The notes: generated by a model from the sequence alone, not told the origin. Positions 1 to 6,124 are shown, counted from the first letter of the stretch. The stretch: 7,368 nucleotides of DNA from Archangium sp. (GCA_016793585.1 JAEUJR010000622.1:1-7368), one strand, 5' to 3'. Numbers and translations are program-made.

Positions 1-759
1 CTCGTCGCGACCTTCGTCGTCCCCAGACTGGCGGCGCTGTCGAAGCGCTCGAGCGTCACGAAGCTGCGCGTGCTCAAGACCATGGGCGTGCCCGAGTCGC
101 ACCTCGACGCGAAGGTGCAGCCGCTGCTCGCGAAGCACCCGCACGTCACCTTCGGCTACCGCACGCACGCGCCCGAGAATCACCTCAAGCTGCTGGTGAC
201 GGGCGCCGACGAGCGCACCGCGGTCGCGACGCTGGCGGCCGCCGAACGTGACGCCCGCGACGTGCTCGGCGCCGCTGTCTTCGGCGTCGACGACGAGACG
301 CTCGCGCAGGTGGTGGGCGCTCGGTTGCTCGAGCGTGGCCTCTCGCTCGCCGTCGCCGAGTCGTGCACCGGTGGGCTCATCAGCGCCGCCTGCACCGACG
401 TCTCGGGCGCGAGCAGCTGGTTCCCCGGAGGCGCCGCCACCTACGCCGCGAGCGCGAAGACGATCTGGGCGAACGTTCCCTCGGCGCTCATCGAAGCGCA
501 CGGCGTCGTCTCGGAGCAGGTCGCGCGGGCGATGGCGACAGGCGTGCGCACCGTGCTGTCTGCTTCGTGTGGACTCTCGGTGACGGGCTACGCCGGCCCG
601 AGCGGGGGTGATGCCGTGAACCCCGTCGGCACGGTCTTCATCGGCGTCGCCACGCCCGAGCGCGTCTTCGTCGAGAAGCACCGCTTCGGTGGCGACCGTG
701 CGCGCGTGCGCCTGTTCGCCGCCGCCACCGCGCTCGATGCGCTGCGTCGCGCGCTCTGA
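1..759 (+). CDS. cinA: CinA-family protein, 3' part (NMN amidohydrolase domain)
   Basis: The frame is open from base 1 to the TGA at 757-759, so this is the last 252 residues of a gene that starts upstream. Full CinA proteins are about 400-430 residues, so the N-terminal molybdopterin-binding-like domain is mostly outside the window. Visible residues 15-95 match the middle segment ('LRVLKTMGVPESHLDAKV', then a KH-like stretch). Residues about 100-252 are the C-terminal PncC/CinA domain, with 'AESCTGG' (119-125), 'ASAKTIWANVP' with Lys153, 'HGVVSEQVARAMA', 'VTGYAGPSGG', 'NPVGTVFIGVA' and 'FGGDRARVR'. In characterised relatives this domain deamidates nicotinamide mononucleotide to nicotinic acid mononucleotide in NAD salvage, in the cytosol. 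The Ser of SCTGG and the Lys of the AK motif are the likely catalytic residues by family analogy. A GTG at 70 is in frame but lies inside the conserved domain and is not the start. Family assignment is secure; the activity is inferred. Confidence 0.5.
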   Translation, partial: LVATFVVPRLAALSKRSSVTKLRVLKTMGVPESHLDAKVQPLLAKHPHVTFGYRTHAPENHLKLLVTGADERTAVATLAAAERDARDVLGAAVFGVDDETLAQVVGARLLERGLSLAVAESCTGGLISAACTDVSGASSWFPGGAATYAASAKTIWANVPSALIEAHGVVSEQVARAMATGVRTVLSASCGLSVTGYAGPSGGDAVNPVGTVFIGVATPERVFVEKHRFGGDRARVRLFAAATALDALRRAL

Positions 760-765
760 GTCCCA

Positions 766-779
766 TCGGATCGATCCGA
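766..779. other. 14-bp perfect palindrome after cinA
   Basis: TCGGATCGATCCGA reads the same on both strands and begins 7 bases after the cinA stop codon. It could fold into a 5-bp stem with a TCGA loop, or bind a dimeric regulator ahead of the next gene at 842. No T-run follows, so it is not a standard intrinsic terminator. A shorter palindrome, CGTCGACG, follows at 780-787. Chance occurrence in GC-rich DNA remains possible. Confidence 0.5.
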
Positions 780-841
780 CGTCGACGGGCAACGAGCTTT
801 CGGCCTACGACCGCCGCGTCACTTCACTCGGGGAGCCCCTC

Positions 842-1351
842 ATGTTCCGTCTCGTGTTGCTCACGTCGTGTCTCGCCTCCATCGCCTTCGCGCAGGTCAC
901 CGTCACCGGAAAGAACGGCAAGAGCGTGAAGGTCGGCGCAGGCGGCGTCGAGGTGCAGAACGCCACCGGCAAGGTGAAGGTGAACGCTGGCGGAACCAAC
1001 GTGAAGGTCGAATCAGACGAGAAGACAGTCGAGGTCGACGAAGACGGGGTGGTGCCGACGACGACGAAGGACGGCGCCTGGCTCGTCGAGGGTCAGGGTC
1101 GCACCGAGACCCACGCCTGCGCGGCCAATGAAGACGTTCGCGTCGAGGGCCAGGGCCACACCATCACCCTCACCGGCCCATGCCGGAACATCACCGTCGA
1201 CGGTCAGGGCAGCGTCGTCACCACCGACGTCGCCGCGAAGATCGAGGCCAACGGCATGAACAACCAGGTGAAGTGGAAGAAGGCTGCGACGGGCAAGAAG
1301 CCCGTCATCAGCCTCAGCGGCATGAACAACGGCGCGCCTCAGGTGAAGTGA
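842..1351 (+). CDS. Small exported DUF3060-like protein
   Basis: A 169-residue protein. I chose the ATG at 842 because GGGGAG lies at 830-835, six bases upstream, and because translation then begins with a clean signal peptide (MFRLVLLTSCLASIAFA, likely cut before Q18). The same frame is open upstream to 689, but that stretch overlaps cinA. Residues 18-70 are short alternating strands with a repeated 'VKV-AGG' pattern. Residues about 93-169 resemble DUF3060: 'C..NEDVRVEGQGHTITLTGPC', 'NITVDGQGS', 'IEANGMNNQVKW', 'KPVISLSGMNN', that is, repeated G-x-x-x-x-[IV] turns expected of a beta-solenoid. C93 and C114 could form a disulfide. The place of action is the periplasm or cell surface. The molecular role of DUF3060 is unknown. 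'LTSC' at 7-10 mimics a lipobox, but its hydrophobic stretch is too short to prefer that. It follows cinA by 82 bases and may be transcribed separately. Confidence 0.5.
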   Translation: MFRLVLLTSCLASIAFAQVTVTGKNGKSVKVGAGGVEVQNATGKVKVNAGGTNVKVESDEKTVEVDEDGVVPTTTKDGAWLVEGQGRTETHACAANEDVRVEGQGHTITLTGPCRNITVDGQGSVVTTDVAAKIEANGMNNQVKWKKAATGKKPVISLSGMNNGAPQVK

Positions 1352-1354
1352 CGA

Positions 1355-1951
1355 CTACATCGGGAAGCCGAGGCCGATCTTGAGGCCGGGGTAGCCGGCC
1401 TCGACCCGCAGCGTGAGCCCCTCGGTCAGCTTGTACATGATGCCGATGTTGCCGATGAAGCCGGGCGCGATGCCGAGCGCGCCACCGCAGACGTTGCCCC
1501 AGCACCAGTCGCCAAACCGCAGCTCGAGCGCAATGCCCAGCTTCAGGTAGCCCGCGAACCGCTGCGAGAAGTGCAGCGCCCACATCGCCTCGATCGGCAC
1601 CGCGAACCCGAACCCGAACACCGAGCGGCCGATGGCGAAGAGATCGACGCCCGCTTCGATGCTGAAGGAGTCGTTGAGTGATGGCACGAACCCGTCGTGC
1701 AGAATCGGCTGCAGGTAGCGGCCACCCACGCTGAACGGAAAACCACCGAAGCCCCAGTACGCGGCGGGCAGGCCCACGAACAACGAGATCATCGGGTGGC
1801 GGCGCTGCGGGCTGGCGTCAGAAAGCGAACCGGGGCCGCGCAAGCTCGGGTCGATGGAGCCTCCAGTCGAGGCGGGCCCGTCATCGTCGGCAAAGGCGCT
1901 CGAGCTGACCGAGCTGAGCGCGAGGACGAGGGCGAGAGAGAGCGTTCGCAT
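1355..1951 (-). CDS. Exported, probable outer-membrane beta-barrel-like protein of unknown function
   Basis: A 198-residue protein with an N-terminal signal peptide (residues 1-21, ending 'SSSAFA', followed by DDDG). Next comes a low-complexity Gly/Ser/Pro linker to about residue 52. Residues 53-198 are rich in Gly and aromatics, with amphipathic strand-like segments such as 'MISLFVGLPAAYWGFGG', 'FSIEAGVDLFAIG', 'VFGFGFAVPIEAMWAL', 'AGYLKLGIALELRFG', 'FIGNIGIMYKL' and 'LRVEAGYPGLKIGLGFPM'. This pattern suits a small outer-membrane barrel, although the last residue is Met and not the usual aromatic. C150 and C155 ('WCWGNVCGG') may form a short disulfide loop. The ATG at 1949-1951 has GAGGA (minus strand) at 1961-1965, 9 bases upstream. 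I do not recognise a named family. The gene converges on the DUF3060-like gene, with only 3 bases between the two stops. Confidence 0.5.
   Translation of the reverse strand: MRTLSLALVLALSSVSSSAFADDDGPASTGGSIDPSLRGPGSLSDASPQRRHPMISLFVGLPAAYWGFGGFPFSVGGRYLQPILHDGFVPSLNDSFSIEAGVDLFAIGRSVFGFGFAVPIEAMWALHFSQRFAGYLKLGIALELRFGDWCWGNVCGGALGIAPGFIGNIGIMYKLTEGLTLRVEAGYPGLKIGLGFPM
1382..1402. terminator. 8-bp hairpin at a convergent gene junction, doubtful terminator
   Basis: GAGGCCGG (1382-1389) and CCGGCCTC (1395-1402) form a perfect stem with a 5-base loop, 31 bases after the stop of the DUF3060-like gene. It lies inside the 3' coding end of the opposing gene, where it also encodes the 'EAGYPGL' stretch. 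There is no following T-run, so intrinsic termination is not shown. It may only slow polymerase or limit convergent read-through. Confidence 0.5.
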
Positions 1952-1990
1952 GTGGTCAGGTCCTCTTCGGGGGGTGAACCGGCGCTGCAG

Positions 1991-2020
1991 ACAATAGATG
2001 TCGCGAGCGGAGACCGCTCG
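1991..2020 (-). promoter_or_regulatory. Candidate control region of the gene at 1355-1951
   Basis: The 146-base gap between the two minus-strand genes contains a perfect 7-bp inverted repeat, CGAGCGG (2004-2010) and CCGCTCG (2014-2020), with a 3-base loop. Beside it is the only AT-rich patch (ACAATAGAT on the plus strand, 1991-1999), which reads TATTGT on the minus strand and could be a weak -10 element. No convincing -35 is visible. The repeat could instead be the 3' hairpin of the upstream gene, though no T-run follows it. Confidence 0.5.
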
Positions 2021-2097
2021 ATGAAACCGCGTCGAGTGGTATCGACGTCATGGTCCTGCGGCCATCGTTCGATCGTCGAGACGTCAGCCGCTGAACG

Positions 2098-2553
2098 TCA
2101 CTTCTTCTTCGGCCGCTTCGCCGACGCGCGCGGCGCCGGCGGCTTCGTGCCGACCAGCTCGACCCGCACGGTGGCGCCCGCCTTCTTCAGCGCCTGCTCC
2201 ATGAACTCGCTCTCGGCCCTGGTGCCTTCCCAGACGAGCGCGGGCAACGTGGCGAGCGCCGAGGCGACCTCGGCTTCACTCGCGTCGAGCACCTTCGACA
2301 ACACGTTCACCGCTCTTCCACCCCTGGGCAGCGCGTCGACGAACACGCGCAGCTTGCCGTGGGCCACCATCAACGCTTGACGGGCTGCAGGCATCGGCAG
2401 CCCCGCGTTCTTCGCCTCGAAGCCATGGCCACACGAGCAGGCGAACGACTCGGCCCACGTCAGCGTGCCCCCGTCGAGGGACTGCTCGATGCGCAGCGCG
2501 CCGGCCTTTCGACACGCCGCACAGATGGTGGGAAGTGAAGCCGTGAACGACAT
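2098..2553 (-). CDS. Cys-rich N-terminus plus ribosomal L7/L12 C-terminal-like domain protein
   Basis: A 151-residue protein with no signal peptide, so probably cytosolic. Residues 10-50 hold C11-x2-C14 and C39-x-C41 ('ICAACRKAG' and 'FACSCGHGF'), which suggests a small zinc-ribbon-like site; metal binding is inferred. Residues about 67-134 resemble the C-terminal domain of bL12: a first strand 'KLRVFVDAL', a helix 'AVNVLSKVLDASEAEVASALATLP', then 'ALVWEG' and 'EFMEQALKKAGATVRVELV', which parallels the bL12 helix-strand ending. The typical 'TGLGLKEAK' signature is replaced by 'DASEAEVAS'. A Lys-rich tail (KRPKKK) ends the protein. The frame is open upstream to 2682, but that extension reads like non-coding DNA, and the ATG at 2560-2562 overlaps a -10-like hexamer, so I prefer the ATG at 2551-2553. 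It is not the ribosomal protein itself: it lacks the N-terminal dimerisation domain and hinge. Role unknown. Confidence 0.5.
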   Translation of the reverse strand: MSFTASLPTICAACRKAGALRIEQSLDGGTLTWAESFACSCGHGFEAKNAGLPMPAARQALMVAHGKLRVFVDALPRGGRAVNVLSKVLDASEAEVASALATLPALVWEGTRAESEFMEQALKKAGATVRVELVGTKPPAPRASAKRPKKK

Positions 2554-2560
2554 GCGCCGC

Positions 2561-2566
2561 ATCGTA
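2561..2566 (-). promoter_or_regulatory. -10-like hexamer (TACGAT) predicting a leaderless mRNA
   Basis: On the minus strand TACGAT is followed by exactly 7 bases (GCGGCGC) and then the chosen ATG at 2553. No Shine-Dalgarno sequence lies between. The spacing would place transcription start at or next to the A of ATG. I see no good -35 at 17-19 bases. The identical geometry at 6119-6134 (TAGGCT, 7 bases, ATG) supports it. Confidence 0.5.
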
Positions 2567-2716
2567 CTGCCCGTGACGTTCTCGACACGCGAGAAAGCAA
2601 TGGAGCATCCACGCTCGTCCGATGGAGCGGATGAAGCGCACGGGTGATCGCAGCGAAATGACTGTGGGCCGCGCTCCGGCACTCACCTTGCTCAACCAGG
2701 TCATGGGGAGGCGGGC

Positions 2717-3463
2717 ATGGACGGTGATTGGTACGAGGCGAGTGAGGTGAAGGTGCTGGTGTCGTCGGGCGAGGCGTCACGCACGACGTTCGGTGACGAG
2801 GCGACGGCACGGCTCAAACGGCTGGGCGCGAGCGCGCTCACCGACGTCGAGCTGCTGGCGGTGCTCGGCGTGGCGGCGTCGGAGGCCGACGTGAAGCCGG
2901 TCTTGATGCACGGCCTCGCGCATCTGCTCGACGCGCCCGAGCTCGCGTTTGAGGTGGCGCCGATGCTGACGGCCCGGCTGCATGCCGCCATCGAGCTGAG
3001 CCGCCGGGTTCCCGCGCGGCGCGTGGAGCGGCCGAGGCTCTACAGCCCGAACGCCATCGCGACGTGGGCGCGCACGCAGCTCGTTCAGCACCGGCTCGAA
3101 GAGACGTGGGTCGTCGCGCTCAACTCCCGCAACCACGTGCTGCGGTTCGATCGGGTGGGCACGGGCGGCTCCGATCACTGTCACGTCGACGCGCGCGAGG
3201 CGCTGGCCCCAGCCGTCTGCTGCAGGGCGAGCGGCATCGTGCTGCTCCACACGCACCCGAGCAGCGACCCCGAGCCGTCGATTCAAGACGTGGCGACGAC
3301 CCGCAAGCTGCGCGCCTCGGCCCAGACACTGAACATCGTGCTGCTCGATCACCTCGTGCTCTCTGACAGCGGCTACGTGTCGATGCTCGAGAAGGGCCTG
3401 CTCGATGGTGGGCGAAGCGGCGCGGTGATGCGCCGGCCGGTGTTCGCCGACGAAGTCGATTGA
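2717..3463 (+). CDS. radC: RadC-family JAB/MPN-domain protein
   Basis: A 248-residue protein, near the usual RadC length of about 220-230. The ATG at 2717 is preceded by GGGGAGG at 2705-2711. Residues 26-98 match the RadC N-terminal region ('ARLKRLGASALTDVELLAVLGV', later 'AAIELSRR'), but the usual helix-hairpin-helix 'GIG.AKA' is not recognisable ('EVAPMLTARLHA'), so DNA binding by that element is doubtful. Residues about 107-230 are the MPN/JAMM domain: 'WVVALNSRNHVLRF', then 'LLHTHPSSDPEPSIQD', which keeps the metal-site pattern H178-x-H180-x7-S188-x2-D191, and 'VLLDHLVLSDSGYVSMLEKGLL'. The family's usual HNHPSG reads HTHPSS here. About 20 extra residues precede the core. RadC was once tied to repair of DNA damage, but its biochemical role is unsettled. 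It is followed by recQ after 24 bases in the same direction, probably one transcription unit. Confidence 0.5.
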   Translation: MDGDWYEASEVKVLVSSGEASRTTFGDEATARLKRLGASALTDVELLAVLGVAASEADVKPVLMHGLAHLLDAPELAFEVAPMLTARLHAAIELSRRVPARRVERPRLYSPNAIATWARTQLVQHRLEETWVVALNSRNHVLRFDRVGTGGSDHCHVDAREALAPAVCCRASGIVLLHTHPSSDPEPSIQDVATTRKLRASAQTLNIVLLDHLVLSDSGYVSMLEKGLLDGGRSGAVMRRPVFADEVD

Positions 3464-3487
3464 CCTGCGATCGAGGGGAGTGCACTC

Positions 3488-5533
3488 ATGCGCGCGGTGT
3501 CAGCCGACCTGCCGTTCTACAGCGAGATGACGAAGGGCCTCGACGCGTTCGGGCTGTCGTCCTTCCGGCACGGGCAGGCGCAGGTCATCAGCTCGGTGAT
3601 GTCGGGCCGTAACACCGTCGTGGTGATGCCGACGGGTGCAGGCAAGTCGCTCTGCTACCAGCTGCCGGCGACGTTGCTCGACGGCGTGACGGTCGTGGTG
3701 TCGCCCCTCATTGCCCTGATGCAGGACCAGGTCGAGAGCCTGTCGGCGCGTGGCATTCCGGCGACGTTCATCAACTCGAGCCTGAGCGAGAACGAACGGC
3801 TCGACCGGCAGCGCAAGCTTCGCGGCGGCGCGTACAAGCTCGTCTACGTCGCGCCCGAGCGCTTTCGCAGCGAGGCCTTCGTGTCGGCGCTCGTCGAGGC
3901 CCGCATCGCGCTCTACGCCATCGACGAAGCCCACTGCATCTCGCAGTGGGGCCACGACTTCCGACCCGACTACGCGCTGCTGGGCCAGGTGCGAAAACGC
4001 CTTCGCCCGCCGCGCACCGTGGCCCTCACCGCCACCGCGACGCCCGAGGTTCGTGACGACATCTCGCGCGTGCTCTTGATGAAGGAGCCGCAGGTCTTCG
4101 TTGCGGGCTTCGATCGCCCGAACCTCTTCCTCGAGGTGGTGAACGTCGCCGGAGAAGACGACAAACGCCGCGCCGCCGTGACGCTCGCGAAAGAGGGCAG
4201 CGGCATCATCTACTGCTCGACCCGCAAGCAGGCCGAGACGATGCACCAGGGCCTCACCACCGCGAAGGTCGATGCCCTGCTCTACCACGCGGGCATGGCC
4301 GACGACGCGAGGCGCGAGGCGCAAGACGCCTTCATGACCAGGCCCGACGCCGTGGCCGTGGCGACCAACGCGTTCGGCATGGGCATCGACAAGCCCGGCA
4401 TTCGGTTCGTCGCGCACGCCGGCATTCCGAGGGCGGTCGAGGCCTACTACCAGGAGATCGGCCGCGCTGGCCGTGACGGCAACCCCGCCCACGCGGTGCT
4501 CTTCTTCAACCACGCCGACGTCTACACGCAGGAGCGGCTCATTCAGTCGAACCACCCGCCCGAGACGCTCTTCCGCGATCTCTGGCAGGTGCTCCGGCAG
4601 GAGTCGACGTTTCAGCGCGGCGTCAATCAGCTCGCGGCGCAGCTGGGCTCGAGCGAGTTCGAGGTGTCGGCGGCGCTCAAGGTGCTCGAGCGCGAAGGCC
4701 TGCTCGCCCGCGGCAGCCGCGGTGAAGGTCGGTACGGCATCACGATTCTGCCCCAGTCGGCCGGGCACCACCCGCGCAGCCCCGAGGTGAAGGCGTTGTG
4801 GACGGCGCTGCTCGCGGCGTTCCCCATCGGCTCGCGTGGCTCCACCGAGCTGTCGTTGTTGTCGCGACGCTGCGGCCTCGACGAAGAGCGCATTCGCCAT
4901 GGCCTGTCGGCGCTCGAGCGCGCGGGCTCCATCACGGTGCAGCGGCCGTTCGCGGGCCGCACGATTCAGGCGCTCAAGGACGAGCCGTGGGACTCGCTGG
5001 GCGTCTCGCTCGAGCGCGTTCGGGCTCAGGAGCGCACGCAGCTGCTCCTGCTCAAACGCATGACCGAGTACGCGTACACGAAGCGCTGCCGCCGCGGCTT
5101 TCTGCTGCGCTACTTCGGTGAAGAGACGGTCTGGGGCCAGACCTGTGGCGGCTGTGACGTGTGCGAAGGCAGCCGAACGCTCGTGCCCGCGAGGTCGTCG
5201 AGCCGCGCCGACGCGCCCTCGCTCGGCAAGTCGGCCCTGCCCGGGCAATACAGCGTGCTCGCCGTCGAAGAGCTCAAGCGCTTTCGTCGAGAGCTCTCAC
5301 AGGATCTCGGCGTGCCGCCCTTCATCATCTTCAACGACGTGACGCTCTATGGGCTGGCCGCCGCGCTGCCCACGACGAGGCCCGAGTTCCTGCGCATCAA
5401 GGGCACCGGCGAAGCGAAGTGGGAGCGCTTCGGCGCGAAGGTGACGCAGATCTGTCTGATGGCCCGCGCGGCCGGAGACGTCTCGCACCCGATGGCCGAG
5501 TCGGTCGCCAGGCGGCGCACGCGACGCGACTGA
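3488..5533 (+). CDS. recQ: RecQ-family ATP-dependent DNA helicase with an expanded linker before the zinc site
   Basis: A 681-residue protein, longer than E. coli RecQ (about 610). The ATG at 3488 has AGGGGAG at 3474-3480, 7 bases upstream. The helicase core covers about residues 12-342: 'FRHGQAQVI' (motif 0), 'PTGAGKS' (Walker A, Lys53), 'VSPLIALMQDQV', 'DEAH' (146-149) with the aromatic-rich 'CISQWGHDFRPDY', 'LTATATPEV', 'GIIYCSTRKQAE', 'ATNAFGMGIDKP' and 'YYQEIGRAGRDG' (motif VI). Residues about 365-425 and 433-495 each look like winged-helix segments. The RecQ zinc motif then appears late: C534 ('CRRGFLLRYFGEE'), C553, C556 and C559 ('CGGCDVC'). An HRDC domain lies at about 588-660 ('YSVLAVEELKRFRREL' to 'RFGAKVTQI'). 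RecQ unwinds DNA 3' to 5' in recombinational repair and fork rescue. All catalytic and zinc residues are present, so it should be active. The order of the linker segments differs from E. coli RecQ, where Zn precedes a single winged helix; similar long forms exist in other phyla. Confidence 0.5.
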   Translation: MRAVSADLPFYSEMTKGLDAFGLSSFRHGQAQVISSVMSGRNTVVVMPTGAGKSLCYQLPATLLDGVTVVVSPLIALMQDQVESLSARGIPATFINSSLSENERLDRQRKLRGGAYKLVYVAPERFRSEAFVSALVEARIALYAIDEAHCISQWGHDFRPDYALLGQVRKRLRPPRTVALTATATPEVRDDISRVLLMKEPQVFVAGFDRPNLFLEVVNVAGEDDKRRAAVTLAKEGSGIIYCSTRKQAETMHQGLTTAKVDALLYHAGMADDARREAQDAFMTRPDAVAVATNAFGMGIDKPGIRFVAHAGIPRAVEAYYQEIGRAGRDGNPAHAVLFFNHADVYTQERLIQSNHPPETLFRDLWQVLRQESTFQRGVNQLAAQLGSSEFEVSAALKVLEREGLLARGSRGEGRYGITILPQSAGHHPRSPEVKALWTALLAAFPIGSRGSTELSLLSRRCGLDEERIRHGLSALERAGSITVQRPFAGRTIQALKDEPWDSLGVSLERVRAQERTQLLLLKRMTEYAYTKRCRRGFLLRYFGEETVWGQTCGGCDVCEGSRTLVPARSSSRADAPSLGKSALPGQYSVLAVEELKRFRRELSQDLGVPPFIIFNDVTLYGLAAALPTTRPEFLRIKGTGEAKWERFGAKVTQICLMARAAGDVSHPMAESVARRRTRRD

Positions 5534-5637
5534 CTACTTCCGAAGCAACACCGCCGACGCGGTGCCGCCTGCTGCGACGAGCGCCTTCACGAGCGCGTCG
5601 GCCTGCTCCTTCGACAGGCCTTCCTTCACGAAGACCG
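5534..5637 (-). pseudogene. Out-of-frame C-terminal tail of the exported tandem L7/L12-type gene
   Basis: In the -1 frame relative to the upstream part of this gene, this stretch encodes 'AVFVKEGLSKEQADALVKAL', continuing 'VAAGGTASAVLLRK', and a TAG at 5534-5536. It is the exact missing second half of the second L7/L12-like domain. Inserting one base near 5636-5637 joins it to the upstream frame and gives 'LVEAAPVFVKEG', which matches the family pattern 'LVE.AP..VKEG', and a 177-residue protein. Its stop touches the recQ stop (5531-5533) with no gap. Confidence 0.5.
5549..5564. terminator. 6-bp hairpin just past the recQ stop, doubtful terminator
   Basis: CACCGC (5549-5554) and GCGGTG (5559-5564) form a stem with a CGAC loop, 15 bases after the recQ stop and inside the opposing gene's coding end. 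There is no T-run. It resembles the arrangement at 1382-1402, but short GC hairpins are common by chance in this composition. Confidence 0.5.
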
Positions 5638-6066
5638 CGCCGCCTCGACGAGCTTCTTCGTCTCTGCGAGCCCGAGGCCCGTCGCGAGACGCACCTCTTT
5701 GATGCAGGCGATCTTGCTCGAGCCGAACGACTCGAGCCGCACCGAGTACGAGCCCTCCGCAGCCTCTCCCGTCGGCCTCGGCCGGCCCGGCGACTTCGCT
5801 CCCAGCACCTCGACCTTCGCGCCCGCCTTCTCGAACGCAGCCACGAGCGCGTCGGCCGTCTCTCGGGTCACGCCCTTCTTGATGGACTGAGGCATGGGCG
5901 CTTCGACGAGGTCCTTCGCCTCCTTGAGGCCGAGCCCCGTCGCCGTGCGCACCTCCTTGATGACGAGGATCTTGTTCGGACCGACCTCGGTGAGGGCCAC
6001 GCTCCAGGCGTCTTGAGCGGCAGCGACCGACGACAACAGCAGCAACGGAACCAGGAGCACGCGCAT
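5626..6066 (-). CDS. Exported protein with tandem ribosomal L7/L12 C-terminal-like domains, frameshifted near its end
   Basis: Read as it stands the product is 146 residues. Residues 1-18 are a signal peptide (MRVLLVPLLLLSSVAAAQ). Domain 1 (about 20-88) is a clear bL12 C-terminal-type domain: 'WSVALTEVGPNKILVIKEVR', 'TGLGLKEAKDLVEAP', 'IKKGVTRETADALVAAFEKAGAKVEV'. A Gly/Pro/Arg linker follows, and domain 2 starts at about 107: 'YSVRLESFGSSKIACIKEVR', 'TGLGLAETKKLVEAA'. It then breaks off in 'RSS' and a stop at 5626-5628, in mid-domain. The remainder lies in the -1 frame (5534-5637). Either the gene is recently damaged, or one base is missing from this sequence. Export of a bL12-type fold is unexpected for a ribosome-stalk domain; in bL12 this domain binds translation GTPases, which cannot be its role outside the cytosol. 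The ATG is at 6064-6066, with no obvious Shine-Dalgarno. It is divergent from the lipoprotein gene across 65 bases. Confidence 0.5.
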   Translation of the reverse strand: MRVLLVPLLLLSSVAAAQDAWSVALTEVGPNKILVIKEVRTATGLGLKEAKDLVEAPMPQSIKKGVTRETADALVAAFEKAGAKVEVLGAKSPGRPRPTGEAAEGSYSVRLESFGSSKIACIKEVRLATGLGLAETKKLVEAARSS

Positions 6067-6093
6067 GGGAGCAGTGAGCCACAGTTTGGAAAG

Positions 6094-6124
6094 TTGAGGG
6101 AGCCCCGACGTGTGGCGCTAGGCT
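6094..6124 (+). promoter_or_regulatory. Candidate sigma70-type promoter, leaderless, for the EGF-like lipoprotein gene
   Basis: TTGAGG (6094-6099) and TAGGCT (6119-6124) have a 19-base spacer, slightly long but tolerable. Only 7 bases separate the hexamer from the ATG at 6132, so transcription should start at or next to the start codon. No Shine-Dalgarno is present before this ATG, which agrees with a leaderless message. Confidence 0.5.

Noticed and set aside
689..841. Upstream extension of the DUF3060-like gene
   Set aside because: It would overlap cinA and destroy the signal peptide. The ATG at 842 has a good Shine-Dalgarno sequence.
2554..2682. N-terminal extension of the minus-strand gene to 2682
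   Set aside because: The extra residues show no domain and the nearest upstream ATG overlaps the -10-like hexamer. The start at 2553 begins right before the Cys-rich region.
2567..2716. Promoter for radC-recQ
   Set aside because: TTGCTC at 2688-2693 has no -10 partner at a suitable distance, and I found no other convincing pair. The gap holds no other gene that I can support.
3500..5248. 582-codon open frame antisense to recQ
   Set aside because: It mirrors recQ codons, is rich in Arg/Ala/His with no recognisable motif, and recQ has every helicase motif on the other strand. Such shadows are usual at this GC content.
5630..5645. Programmed -1 frameshift site
   Set aside because: No X-XXY-YYZ slippery heptamer is present at the break. 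A lost base explains the pattern more simply, so I keep it only as a remote alternative.
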